Shown: one piece after another, positions 1 to 12,500 of the stretch
How positions within the stretch are numbered: the stretch's first letter is position 1
How the letters are laid out: the number at the start of each line of letters is the position of its first letter
Origin: Polytrichum commune
Taxonomy: Eukaryota; Streptophyta; Polytrichopsida; Polytrichales; Polytrichaceae
Assembly (NCBI GenBank): GCA_950295325.1
Contig: OX485807.1
Span: forward strand, 17,513,001 to 17,574,665
DNA length: 61,665 nucleotides
Reading direction: 5' to 3'
Notes under the pieces: model-generated
What the model saw: only the letters and a program-made list of their open reading frames with translations
Databases searched by the model: none
What the model was told of the DNA's origin: nothing
Position numbers and translations under genes: made by a program

Positions 1-121
1 AAAATAGGGTTATGAGAACATACCATACGTAAGAACTCCAATATAAACCCTTAACCCTAAAAATAGCCTTTTGTTTTTATCATTCACGTAAGTGAGAGGT
101 GCGGCGAGCTCTGTGTATACA

Positions 122-494
122 GATAGATAGATAGAAACTCCGGTCCCTTTTTAGCAAGGGGCCGGCGTGAATAAAGTGTCCGTTCGTAATGTCAAATGAC
201 CCGATGCCCACTGGACAAGGGGAAATTGGGACAATACTACTCTCCCCTTTCGAGGATGGACACTATAGTGACACACTATACTAGTTCCTAGCTAGTCACT
301 AGTGCCTTGAAGATACCAGACATGGTATCCCCCCAAAGGGCTTTGAGGTACCCATACAACAAGGTCCAAGGACCCCCCACCATAGTTGGGTGGACTAAGG
401 TGGTGAGCACCACGCCGGCATGGGGAATAGAACCCACAACCTCCTCATTGGGTGCCATGAGCCCTAACCACCAAGCCAAGGCCCGTGGTGCCTA
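122..494 (-). mobile_element. tRNA-derived SINE with 13-bp target-site duplications
   Basis: Read on the minus strand, the element starts at 494. It carries an A-box-like stretch (TGGCTTGGTGG, about 468-480) and a B-box-like stretch (GGTTCTATTCC, about 425-435). These are the internal RNA polymerase III promoter elements of a tRNA-derived SINE. It ends at 122 in a short tetranucleotide tail of TATC type, as many SINEs do. The same 13-mer, CTCTGTGTATACA, sits at 109-121 and at 495-507 and is best read as a target-site duplication. Both boxes deviate from consensus by a base or two. Short ORFs here are not coding. Confidence 0.75.
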
Positions 495-507
495 CTCTGT
501 GTATACA

Positions 508-3400
508 CATTAGGGTAATAGATACGTGCTAGAAGTAAGAGTAACTAGGGCTCATCACCAAGAGGAGTATTCTACTTGGAGTAACCCAATCATGGCCAAG
601 GAACATGTTTGAACACCCATATGTTGTAATACAATGAGTGTTGTATTTTGAAATACTTTGGTGCGTTTGAAATGGATTAAGTGTGTGCGACATGGATAAC
701 AACTTGGACCTGTTGTTATTGACCTCGTGTACGTAACTAATCCTCAACTGTTTGTTGGTTGGTTGCATGGGCACAAGTGAGGCATGCCCTTCACACATTC
801 AATGCAGTGATGTATTGTGATCATGACATTTTATGCACAAATATTGGTTGAGGTTACTAGGAACATTTCCTTAGTAAGTACAACATACATGTGGTGATCT
901 AGTTAGGCATACTTGATAGAGAGGCAAGAAGGTTGGCAATGAATTTCCAAAGCATGGGATAGTCAAAATCAAACATTGGGCGTTGAATACCATATGATAG
1001 CAAAAAATCCAAATAAGGTACATATTCTTGCAAGGCAAACTAGATTATGGTACAAAGTGTATATGTGGTACAACACATACAATGAGACATTATGCACGTG
1101 ACTTCATTATGCAATATGGTACTATGTTATTAAATAGGAAGATGCGAGAGACATAGAAAAAGTCTGGAAGTTCAAACTTTGTAAAAGTTTTGAAAAGTTA
1201 ACTCTCTCTCCTGCTTTGCTCTAGATTTTGCCTTTGAGATATAATTAAATATAAGATTCTTGAAAAATTGATAAAAACCTCCTACTAAGACTAGGACACT
1301 TAGTAGAATCTACACCACAGTTAAAACATTAAACTAAACCTAACATTGAGTCAACTTACCATGGTAAAGGAAAGTTACCACACTCCACGTTTTAGGGTTT
1401 TCAGTGACCTAAAGTGGCCACTATACCTTACTAAACCAATACTCAAACCCTAGGCTCCTCCATGTGAAAACTCTTTTACATGCTTGAAGGAGCAAAGTCT
1501 TGGCTTAGAATGTGGATACAAGACTAGTGTGGAAGTGCATGGTGTTTGGTGTACTAAAGATTGTTACTATCCAAGAAGTTACACAATATGGCAAAAGAGC
1601 AAGTTCGTATACTCATTGTTTTGTAGTAAATATTGGTAGTTGCAAACATTCAATGGACTTGATAGGTGAGGTAAATTATGACATGGATTGCAATTGAGCT
1701 TAGCTGAAGACACCTGATACACGCCTTTCTAACACATAATTGTATGTTTGGGTTGGCACGGGTGCAGGTGAGGCTAGCTCTTCACATTTTCAACACCAAC
1801 AATAGTACATTACTCATGTTTGGATGTTCTTTCACTTTATGATCTTATACTTGTGAAAGTTACTATATTACTTTGAATTAGTATCTTGATATGTACACAA
1901 ACTCTAGAAAGTAGTTGAGATATTGAGAATGCATACAAGTGAGGTATGTAAGTTTACATATTACATCCTTAACTTATTACTTGGTTGTAACAATAGTTAT
2001 TATGCACAATGCAGTGACATACTAGACTATGTTTTGAACTCAGCTGCTATATGTAATGTGTTTTTGTGACCATGACACACATCATTACATTTTAGTGCTT
2101 TATGCTATCAAGCTTTGATTTGAAAGCAAGGAAACATGATAGCATATCTAACCACTCTAATGAGAATACATACTCCTTGTTGAAAGTTCAAACTACTTCA
2201 TATGATGTAAAACATAGCACTGCATCCATAGCTACAATAACGGATACTATGTTTTGGTGAGTAATAAACTTGTGATGAAAAAAAATCCCACCCACCCACC
2301 CTTGCTTTATTTTGATGAAGAATAGAAAGGAAAAGGCCTATGAAAAGAGGCAGATCAAGCTTTGAAAAAAGACAACTCTCTCTCTCTCTCTCTCTAGTGT
2401 TACACTAATTAGAGGCAACCACCATGTAAGAATATTTGCCTATGAAAGGATATTAGCATAGGCTTCAAATTCCCATGTTTGTTGATTGTCACAAACTACC
2501 AGCCATCTCAATCTAGTTTGACAAGATCAAATCATTGAATGCAATGTTGTTAACTTACTGGTTGTTCCCATGCACTGAACAACACACATAGGCAGATCAA
2601 CCTTTGTCCTACACGTGCAATATGTGTGACCCATTCTTGCTTTTGCCGATTCTAAGTTCTAAGTATACCTTGTCGATTTCAAAGAAGTTGGGTTGGAACT
2701 CTATTTTATTATCCACACATTTGTATAGGCATCTACACTAAATAGGCTATTTAGGGTGACCTTTCAAACTCCTTTCAAATAGTGTGCTTACACGTCGACT
2801 TACAGTTCCAAGACACGTGGAGCCATGTAAGAGTGTCTTCAACAAAGGGATTATGGTTCATAAATCAATGTTTAAGTGCTCTACTTGGTTGCCAAGTGGT
2901 TGGTGTTTCTTAAGTTTATGCATATCAGCATTCCTCAAAAAAGAAGAAGTTAACCAGTGTTAATTTGACAACATCTTTGCCTATCTATCTCAATTCCATC
3001 CTTGTCAATGTTTTCAATATAACATTATGCACTTTTATGAGTATGTTCTCAGTGCCCACATTGACATGATTGTGTTGGCATCCCCAACAAAAAATTCAGA
3101 TTTAACTTGATTATGAAAGGAGGCTCGGTTGTGGGAAGACCACTTGGCCATCCTCCTCTTATTGGAAAGGGAACATGGTCCCATGGCTTAGTAATGTTAT
3201 GGAAGGAACATGTTTTAATTTGCTTCAAGAGGAAGTTTGAACTTAAAAGCAACTCTGATTATTAGGGCATAAATAATTGAAAATTGAAAATTGGAGTTAG
3301 CAACAATGTTTTTGTACAAGAGCAAAATTTGAAGAGGATTCAAAATTCCAAAATTTGTTTCAAGGTTTGTTCCTTCTGTTGCCACGTGTCGAACCCAAAA
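508..3400. other. Non-coding AT-rich stretch
   Basis: I see no supportable gene here. ORFs are short and lack recognisable domains. There is a CT microsatellite at about 2374-2395. The stretch 740-830 resembles 1746-1830 weakly, suggesting an old degraded repeat. Confidence 0.5.
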
Positions 3401-3419
3401 CCCCGAAGTTGTTGTAAGA

Positions 3420-3438
3420 GTATATATATATATATATA
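3420..3438. repeat. TA microsatellite
   Basis: A run of alternating T and A of about 19 bases. Nothing nearby suggests a promoter function. Confidence 0.8.
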
Positions 3439-4196
3439 GTTTATCTCATTCTCAGGGTTTGGGTTGCAGGATACTCTTAGGATTTTCGGCCACCAACTGG
3501 CTCACCACAGATTTGCAAAATTCAACATAAAAATGTGAGGATTTTGGTTTTCTAGTTCTCGAAAGTTACAAGTTGCGTCACCTTGAGATTTCTCTTTCAA
3601 TTGCTCAAATTCACAAACCCTGAAATGGTGAATAGTACATGTGGTTTCTGTTTTGGGCCGCAAGCCTTCCACGAAACACCCATGGTGGTTGCCCCCGTGC
3701 AAAACAAGCAGATACACATGGACACGAAAAGACAAAAAAAATGACGAGGTCAACCTGAAAATGTAAAGTGGACAAAGACGATGATGATGTGATGAGATGA
3801 GTCACAAGCACCCTACTGGGCACAGTGGAGACACTTATATTTCTTATTCTTATACTTATTATTTAGTTCTTATTTCGTAAGCTAAACATCATCACCACCA
3901 TCAAGTATAATGCTCACATGCTTCTAGATGGACTCAGTGTGAGATTCTTCTGTGCATTTTACTTCTAGAAGGGCACAGCTCTTCCCAACTTTTTGCACTT
4001 GCTGAGCACAAGCTTCCAAGTACTCTCGCTCGCGCACAACCTTGTAGGCAGGTTCTGATCCTTGGTGAAACATTTGCGAGTCGCGGAGTGAAATTGGATA
4101 CGGTGGTCACCTGTTTTGCGGATAGTTTGAGAAGCTGAAAACTGGATCGCATCGCAGGAGCAACAATATCCAGGTGTGTAATTTCTTGCGCTCTTA

Positions 4197-4620
4197 AGCC
4201 TTTTAATGTGTACATAACGGGTCGCTCGTTCAAGTGGAGAGTACTTCCAACAACAACTTGTGCTTTTTTCTTTCTTTTTCCCATCAATCTGTGTAGAGAG
4301 TGTTTCATCCATAAACCTCTGGATTCTGTTCACAAACAATAAACAACAAACTCATCAACTGGGTCTGTTTCTTGCGCAACTACTTTCTAAATGCATGCAC
4401 AACAGATCGCTCATTCAAGTGGAGTCTAGCACAAACTCCAACAACTTCCCTGCGTTTTTTTATCCACACAGCTTAGACCATTGATCCATAACCTCCAGTT
4501 TCTGTCAACGAGCAGAGTGGTTGGTATGCCCCATAAATGGCTTGAGTAGGTGGACCTCTCGCTGTTAATTACTGCAGCTCCTCATCATCCTCTCCCCTCT
4601 TGCTGGTTCTGTCGTGTAGA
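4197..4620. repeat. Diverged repeat, two adjacent copies plus a third at 7.94-8.14 kb
   Basis: Copies at about 4197-4330 and 4384-4520 share the core CAAGTGGAG...CCAACAAC followed by a TCCATA...CCT stretch. A third copy lies at about 7940-8050. The continuation TGGTATGCCCC...CTCCTC at 4510-4620 matches 8045-8140. The copies are well diverged. They flank the 6.2-kb gene on both sides and probably represent an old interspersed repeat. Confidence 0.5.
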
Positions 4621-5639
4621 ATCGGTTCTGCAGACCCCAATTTCGGTCAATTTGACCATTTATTAGAGCTTGGTGAGCGTGGTGGTGGAGTTTAGGGTTT
4701 TGGGACATTTATGAGTAACTTATTTGGCTGTTTGAAGAGAGGGTTTCATGAGACTTGTGCTGAGAATTCCTAAAGTTAGTTCATCACCTCTGTCCCAATA
4801 TGTAGGAGGGTGGTAGATGTACTACTTTCACTAGTGATATTATCTACGTATTTCCTAGATACTGGACAAAAGGTGATGAATTTCAGGGCCCAATTGGGGG
4901 CACCAAGTGACATAAGTAGTGTTCAGTGGTCAATGAAGTGATCGTCTCGGTGGAGTTTCCAAAGTGGGTGAAAATCCTTCTAGCTCTTATTCTAGTGGGT
5001 TCTTAAGTGCAGTCTAGCATGAATTCGAGAAGGGAGGACCAAATTGCGATGATCTGCCCAGGGCCAGTTTGACCAGTTTGACCAGTTTGCAAATTGATTG
5101 ACCCTCGTCATTCATGAATCTGGGACTCAATTCGCGTAGTCCATGGGGAACTTATGTTTGTTTTTGAATTTCTGATCTTCTATGGTTGTACCTGGTGTTT
5201 CTTCCTAAAGCATTTGGTTCCTGAATTTACGAGGCTGTAAAATAACAATTAAAACGAACGTGTTTGTGGTGTTTGTGTGGTAACAGGGGAGGAAGATCTC
5301 CACATGAGCTAACCCAGTTCTGTTTGAAGTTGTACAAAGGAATAGCTCTGCTTTGTCTATAGTTTAATTTCTCGTTATTTTAGAAAACTACATCGAAGAG
5401 CATTTGTTGTCATTGGACATGCTACAGAAATTAAATTCATCATGTGTGTTGATGTGTACTCTCGGTAGATGCTTGTGTTATCTCAATAATCCACACACTA
5501 TTGTGGAGAAGTCCAACTAAGACTTTCTCAGAGCTCAGATTACACAGGTGGAAACAGCCTCTCATTTTTTGGATCTTGACATATCGGTCTTTTGAACTGT
5601 AGAAAGCTGCTTGGTTGCTTTTATCACAAAAGAGCTGGT

Positions 5640-5975
5640 TGGAGTATATGATGTTAGACCAGTAACCTATTGAACTCTTTCCCTTCCCTTGCGAAGTCAG
5701 CTTCTGCAAGGCTGCTGCTACTTCAGGCATTTGATCTGTTGAAATCATGACAACATCAACCCAATTCTAGTGTTGAATTTGGATGTTGACACGTGGGTTT
5801 TTCCTTCTTCTAAGTGAGGCATATTACTACGAAGCTGGGTGGGCTTATCCTGAATTAGGTTGGGGTATATGGTGTTAGATTTGTAACATTCTGAAAACTT
5901 TCCCTTCTCTGTTACAGGTCACCTTCCAGAAGACTACTGTTTCGAGCACTTCATTTGAAGTAACACAAGTACCCA
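5640..5975. repeat. Local duplication of about 110 bp
   Basis: The stretches 5640-5755 and 5862-5975 align. Both contain GGTTGG(A/G)GTATATG(A/G)TGTTAGA, then a CTTTCCCTTC block, then a GTCA(G/C)CTTC block. The first copy overlaps a 102-codon minus-strand ORF (5440-5748) that I do not accept as a gene. Confidence 0.5.
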
Positions 5976-6055
5976 TACCAATTTTGGAACTCGTTCGACA
6001 AAATTACAGGACGAACGGGTCTTCATTCACGTCAACGACAAACAGTTGGCGTTCA

Positions 6056-6065
6056 TATATATAAA
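6056..6065 (+). promoter_or_regulatory. TATA box for the 6170 gene
   Basis: TATATATAAA lies about 105 bases upstream of the ATG at 6170. It is followed by a CT-rich leader (TTTTCTCTCTTTC), typical of plant core promoters. It implies a start site near 6090. Confidence 0.55.
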
Positions 6066-6169
6066 TTTTCTCTCTTTCTTGTCCAATTTTAGTGTAGAAG
6101 TTTTCTTCTCTTTTAAATACCATCGGTTGAATTTGGTGGAGTTTTGAACCCTGCCATATATCAACGAAC

Positions 6170-7147
6170 ATGGCGGCTCAGGTGGTGCCATCGCCACTTG
6201 TGAACCCGTTCGACTCCGAGGAGGAGGAAGTCGCACCGCCAGTCACCACGAAGCCAAAGAAGAAGACACAATTCGCCACCACCACCACCACCACCACGAG
6301 CAGCACCACGAGCACCGCCGCCGACCCGTTTCCCGAGGAGGATGAAGAAGGCCGGGTTTTGCACGCGCACGCTTCGGGCACAAACCCTTTCCATCACGAC
6401 GACCAAGGGCCCGCCTCTTCCAACGTGACCAGGGCCACGCTCCGGCCGTGCAAGAGCATGGCCGTGAACTACAATGCGGCCAAGGGCGGCAAGCCCGAAA
6501 GCAAGCTCACCAAGCACATGTCCCTCTCCTCGTCGGCCTACACGCCCTTTGGCAAGGCGGCCGCTGCCACCACGACCACCCCCTCCGGCGAAGCACCGCT
6601 CGTCCCGCGTGTTTCCCACCACAAGACCACGTTCGCGATCTCCGATTCATGGCACCTCTTTGGCCGCAAGAATGCGGCGGGTGACCACGCGGGGACGCGG
6701 AGGAAGGAGATCGTCGGCGCCGAGGACGCGGGCACGAAAGCCTCGAGGGACGTCTTCGGCAACGACGAGGCGGACTCGGACGACGAGTGCGACAATTGCC
6801 GGGGCAAGAAGGCCGTGTTCGGGTCCGAGGACGTCGGCTACGAGACCGGGAAGAACGGGCGGAACTTGGTCGGGGACGAGGACGAGGACGGCGTCGTGAA
6901 CTCGGCTACTCGTGAGGTGTTTGGGTCGGCCGGTGGGGACGAGGGTGGGCTGAAGGGCCGGAAGGCGGGGGAGGTTTTCGGCGACTACGACGGCGAGGAG
7001 GAAGACCACGACGAGTATGCCCCAACGGCGCCGTCCGTCGACGAGTTTGTGAACAAGGCGGTGGCGGATTTGCGGGGTTTGACATTGACCCAAGCGACCA
7101 CGACCACCCTCGTCACAAAAACCGTGGAAGTTGCAGAGGCAAAGTGA
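6170..7147 (+). CDS. Unknown acidic protein with NPF/DPF motifs and VFG repeats
   Basis: Intronless ORF of 325 codons. The start is supported by a good context (AACATGGCG), a TATA box 105 bp upstream, and GC content far above the surrounding DNA. I do not recognise the family. The N-terminus carries NPFDSEEEE, DPFPEEDEE and NPFHHDD. NPF binds EH domains and DPF binds AP-2 alpha-adaptin in endocytic adaptors, so a membrane-trafficking role is one possibility. The middle has Thr/Ser- and Ala-rich low complexity (about residues 40-55 and 120-140). The C-terminal half contains degenerate repeats around VFG followed by acidic residues (DVFGND, AVFGSED, EVFGSAG, EVFGDYD). No signal peptide or membrane segment is visible, and most of the chain looks disordered. 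The endocytic link is inference only. Confidence 0.75.
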   Translation: MAAQVVPSPLVNPFDSEEEEVAPPVTTKPKKKTQFATTTTTTTSSTTSTAADPFPEEDEEGRVLHAHASGTNPFHHDDQGPASSNVTRATLRPCKSMAVNYNAAKGGKPESKLTKHMSLSSSAYTPFGKAAAATTTTPSGEAPLVPRVSHHKTTFAISDSWHLFGRKNAAGDHAGTRRKEIVGAEDAGTKASRDVFGNDEADSDDECDNCRGKKAVFGSEDVGYETGKNGRNLVGDEDEDGVVNSATREVFGSAGGDEGGLKGRKAGEVFGDYDGEEEDHDEYAPTAPSVDEFVNKAVADLRGLTLTQATTTTLVTKTVEVAEAK

Positions 7148-9060
7148 TTGCCATTTTGATCATCACTCACTCACTCGATCGATCAATCACTCCCACACAA
7201 AGTATATACTACTACTCATCTGATATATGTATGTATAAATACTCTGTCAGGAACGTCAGGTTAGAATCTGAGATTTGATGGATAATGTGCTGCCTGCTGC
7301 TGTGGATGCATGATTATCATGTATACCTCTACGTACAGTGAGGGCGGGTGGACGGTAACCCAGTCACTGTTCTAAAAATTTCAAAATGGCCAGCTGTGGA
7401 CGACGGCACGTGGAGTGGATGGTCCAGGGCATTAATTCATAAGCGCGGGTGCAACTGGCTGGGACGGCATGGGTCCAGACTGGTATAACTACATGAAGGG
7501 AATATCCCTCATGGCTGTTAATTGTTTGGTGGTGGAGTAACAACTGTGTGGGGTATAGGTACTTTGGTTGTCTTGTTGGAAGTGGAATATATCAGTGCTT
7601 CACGATGATGACGATGATCCGCAATACCACTGACGATTTTATATTTCAAAAGTTTGTCTCGTGTAACTGGCAGTCTCTGTTTCAAGTTGTTTCCTTTGTT
7701 TATAACTTCTCCTCCGATCGTGAGTAGTAACATAGGTGACAAGCAACTCTTGATTTCTTCACCTCTTAAGGTTCGGATCCTTGCATGATTGAAATATGTG
7801 TCATTAGGAAGTCTTCCTCAACTGGAAATACACATGAGTGTTCTCCAGATGAGAATTGCACCTATGTGCATTATTTCTGAATCTTTTAGGATTGGTTGAG
7901 AGGTCAGTGAGGATGACAAGGTGTCATGGTCACAAAACCAACACCTGAACCAAGTGGAGAGCACTTCCAACAACTCCAAGTTTAATTGTGCTTCCTGTCC
8001 ATACATAGAATTTCATAGATATTCAATGGATTTCATTCATGAGTAGGTTGGTTATGCCCCGTCGACAACTTGAGAAGACGCATGTCTTGCTGCTACTATA
8101 GTTGGTCATCCACTCTCCTCTCGTCGGTTATGCACCAGATACTATACGCGAGGAACTCCTGCTACAGACTATCACAAGATGGCCTCGTGCTATCTATGGA
8201 GTTACTGGAACAAGTTCGGATGTAACGATGACCATGTTGCAAGGAGAGTGTGCTACAGTCTCTAATCGATGTGCTTGTGTCCAACGAGGACATGATGTGT
8301 CAGCAAGATTTGAGATGGTCAGCTCTACGTAGTTTATATAAAGCTTACTTACTACAAAGTTCATTCAGAAAGTTAGGATTCTGCTCACAAGTTGTACATA
8401 GGGATAGAGTACAATGTCCTGGAGGAATGCAACTTCCGTTCGTTACTTACTTTGAACCATCGCAAGCTGGTTTATTTTGTCGGATGTATCCATATAGTTT
8501 CCTCAAAGTTGAACTCTATTTGATGGTATATCAGATTTTATCAATCCCCTTTGCCTCAGTTGATCAACTTCCGACGTAAGGAAATGGGCGGATTTCTTAA
8601 AGATACCTGTGGATAATGAACATTGGTTCCCATTTCCAACAGAAAACATACGAGACAGATATGTGAAGCTACAGTAAGGATTTCCCGACATTGTCTCTCC
8701 CAAATGATATTTTGTACCATTGCAGCTACTTACCATCGCATTGCCAGCATCACTTTTTGTTGCCGACCTCCAATCTTTGGCCTTCAGGCTGTTCCTTTAA
8801 GCATGGAATTTCTCAGCTAACTACACTGAAACGTGCAATTAGGTTTCCTCACTCTAATTTATCGACATTCGATATTCTAATATTTGCTAGCACAGCAACA
8901 AAATACTGTAACTATTTTATACTGACAGTGAGTGTTATATGAAAGAATAAACAAACTTACAAATGTTTGTGATCTAGTTTTAGCCCAAGGCAACTTTCTT
9001 TGGTACAGAGGTAATTGATCCATAAAGGAAGCCTACATAATGTACATATCGATGCACATC
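7148..9060. other. Intergenic, no gene seen
   Basis: Apart from the diverged repeat copy at about 7940-8140, nothing here supports a gene. The small ORFs at 8.1-8.9 kb lack domains and mutually overlap. Confidence 0.5.
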
Positions 9061-9063
9061 AAT

Positions 9064-9515
9064 GATGGTATATAGTGTGGCCCACATTATACACCATCAC
9101 ACATGGAAATAGTGCATATAATTAACCCTAGTTACACTTGTCATGCTCTTGAGGTACACACCTCCATTCCCTAGGGCAGGCTTATATTGGAGAGAGGGAA
9201 TCGTCATACACGAGCGTACGTACCTCTCATCCACCCAACATCAAAACTTGATCCTCTATAGGTTTGTTATCTTAAATGACCTCGAGCAGGTGAATTCGAG
9301 ATCTTTACAACTAATTCCGGTGGCAAATCAACTGAAACAAAAGTAACCTCTGGGCTGCATACCATTTCAAGGCTTCTACATTGAATGAGACGTACGCTCG
9401 TATACAATCATTCCCTCTCTACGATTTCTTGGGTGCCGGGCTGGCTATCTACCTACGGTGGTGTGGCCCACACTATAATATACCACACAACCAGTGCATT
9501 AAAATGGAGGTGTAT
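9064..9515. repeat. Foldback-like imperfect inverted repeat
   Basis: The left arm (about 9160-9240: ACACCTCCATT, then GAGAGAGGGAAT, then ACGAGCGTACGTACCTCTCAT) is matched in reverse by the right arm (about 9383-9512: ATGAGACGTACGCTCGT, then ATTCCCTCTCTAC, then AATGGAGGTGT). A GTGTGGCCCACA sequence occurs at both sides (about 9077 and 9463). No transposase is inside, so it is most likely a degraded MITE. Confidence 0.55.
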
Positions 9516-12500
9516 GCAAAACATGTGGCCAATGATAATTTAGTGGATGAGTTTTAGTACTTCTGTGTTTTATGCTCAGGTAGATTCTTAAGTGGGCAAA
9601 TCAATGTCCGTTTCCATTGTTGACAACAGGGGCTTCTTTATTTTAAAATCAAGGTGAAGAGTGTGCCGCCAATCCAAATCTTGGGTGACTCGGTGCCTTC
9701 AGAAGGACTTTGCGGGTAACTCTGATGTAGCTCCGGTTTTCTATACAAATTTGGAGGGTTTTGATGTTGCCATCTTGGCATGGAGTCCAATTGTGTTCCG
9801 GTGTTCGCTTACTTATGCTTTGAGATACAAGTTTTATAAGTAAAAGCTTGTTACGTACAAGTTTGAAATCTCAGTAGCTGCTGTACGGTGATTGTATTGT
9901 AAGGTAAACCACGCTCGAGAAGAGGGTCCTGAGCATGCTGTAAGGAACGAACCTCAGAGAATGAAATTTGCTTCAAAAAGGTGTTATAATTTGCTTCAAA
10001 AAGGTGTGCAGGACACATTGTACAATGCCAAATCTATTCTTCACTAGGTTCCTAAAGTTCGCGGGTACAATGAAAGGGCGATTTTTTTTCCAACTATATA
10101 TAGCTCCAAATTTGCGAACGCAGAGATTATAGTGTGGTACAGGAGTGGCCACATGTGCCTCATCAAGATTTTTCTCAATTGTCAAAACCATGCACATAGT
10201 ACTGTATTGAGGGGTAGAGCCTCTAAACTTATCATATAACATGTCCATCATAATAGGTAACATATGGGTAAGAAATCCTTCGGTATGAGAAATAACATGT
10301 TGGAGCCTACACAAAGAGGTACCTAATGTGCCGAACTCCAACCCTTCCCGTAGGTGGCACTTTATATATATTTAAACAAATAAGGATTTTCACACTAAAT
10401 GGAAGGCATGGTGGATGACATGGGGTGGCAATCTAGAGTACTTTTTACTTAAAGCAAGCGCCTCGGGGTGTCTTGGGAAAGAGAAGGTTTCAATTGGTGT
10501 GATGAGATACTCTAAGATTAGAGAAATTTTTCGTGATAACATTGTTCAATTTAAAAATGTTATTAAAAAGACCGACACCGGTGAGAGTTGAATACACCAT
10601 CCCATTTAACACTCCAAAAGGCACACACGGTTTTACTTTTCAAAAAAAACATTCTCCTTAGAGTACCACGCTATTTGTCACTGAACAATTTAACTTAGAG
10701 GTGTGCTAAATGTTTGGACAGAATCCAATAGATATTATATGCTAGTAACGACTTTTTATGAATTTTAATTTTAAGCCTTACGTCATCCACCTTCTTAAGA
10801 TTGAGTCAAGCTCAATTTTGATTGTTCAATATACAATGTGAAATCATTGGCCTCATGACTATTAGAGTGGTGAAGAAACCAACTATTTTTGTATTAGCCA
10901 TGATGCACTATATAGAAAACCACAGTATTGGTCATTCCAAGGACATTAATACTCTTATTTATCTTTCGAAATATTTGGATGTGGGGCTATTGAGTCCTTG
11001 CTATTGTATACCATATGCTTTTGTTTGAATGTGGGCCATGTGAATGTCCATGGTTATGATGTTCTAAATATCCTCTTGGAGCATATAATGGGACACATTC
11101 ATGGGGCTTTGTGTTCAATACTTTACATGGGCCCTCATTCATTCGATATGTTACACCTACAGCCTCATCCCTCAAGAGTTCTCATCCATTATCTCTAGTC
11201 TAAATTCTCTTTGAATTACTTTTTCTTTTGTCTTCAAAGAAACTATATACATGAGTCTGAGTTCAAGTCTCGACAATGTAACAACCCCCACAGACATATG
11301 CACATTAGCCCTTCAAGGCCCATGGGGATACACTTCAAATCATACATGCGCTTCAAAATATGATATGGCATGTCTATTATGGAGGTAATATACAATAAGA
11401 ATTTGTAAAGGGATGTTAGACTACATCCATTTAGTTTAAATTAGCATCATTATCGTTGATCTTCACAAATGGTCAACTTATAAATGTCCCACAAATGTTT
11501 TTTTCTTTAGGAAAAAGGATAGTAAATTCATAATGGACCATAATCTTTTGAGACCTGTTAATACCACAAGTTTCACAATGGTGGGGATTGGAAAATGTAT
11601 TATACCAATAAGTTGGTTATTCTCTTCATACAACAAATTTTATAGCAAAGAAGCACACCTAGTACACCTTTTATAACGATGTTTCAATCTAACTAACATG
11701 GCCTAGGTGGGGGATAGCCTTCTAAACGTGGGGAAATCAACCAGTAACTCTTAGAAGAAGAAAATCAACTTAGAAAATCAACCTCAAAATTACATACCAT
11801 TTCATGGCTATTCAGTTGGATTAAGTATATATAGGCTCAACATATACAATACACTAAAAAGTAATCAAATACCTAGCGTACCTACTTTTCAACAAAAGAA
11901 AAGTAGCCAATAAGCAAACACCACTTATACCCCATAACTACATTCAATTTGTGCTATTATTACAAAAACACTCAAAGACGGTCCACCTACAACAAGGTCA
12001 GCAGTAAACCCTATCTTGTACCAAGGAGACCCTTGAACAAAGTAGAACCAACAAGCTCAATTTCACATCAATAATAACACCAATGCTTGGTTTAATTTTC
12101 TTTGCTTTTCTTACACCTGCATGCGTTAATTTCCTCTCGCCACTTGAATAAACCATGAGATCACATTTCATATGTGCTTCATCCTTGTACCCTGAGTAGG
12201 TGGAATTGTAAGTTAAAGTGCAGCTGGGTTCCTCCATTGAGCAAAGGTATATTAATAAATAGAGAGCAGGCAAGCCACTGTCTAGAAGTATGCTCCCAGC
12301 GACTCACACACTCTAAACTCTTCCCAATCTTCTAGTCAAATCGGCCACAACTCTGTGAGTTAAAATGCTTCTGTTCCTACTTCTCAACATCCTCCATTTT
12401 TTCGTCAGGAAGTTTAAAGTAGCGGCGTGGATGTTGTCTTGCATTTCGCAAATTATCGTCAAGTGTGAAGCTCCCATGCTCCTTGCGTCAATATCATGAT

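Noticed and set aside
122-494. A functional tRNA gene
   Set aside because: The A and B boxes deviate, no cloverleaf forms convincingly, and target-site duplications plus a simple tail indicate a SINE.
3934-4339. Two overlapping 124-codon minus-strand ORFs
   Set aside because: Both frames are open in the same place, neither shows a domain, and the stretch overlaps a dispersed repeat.
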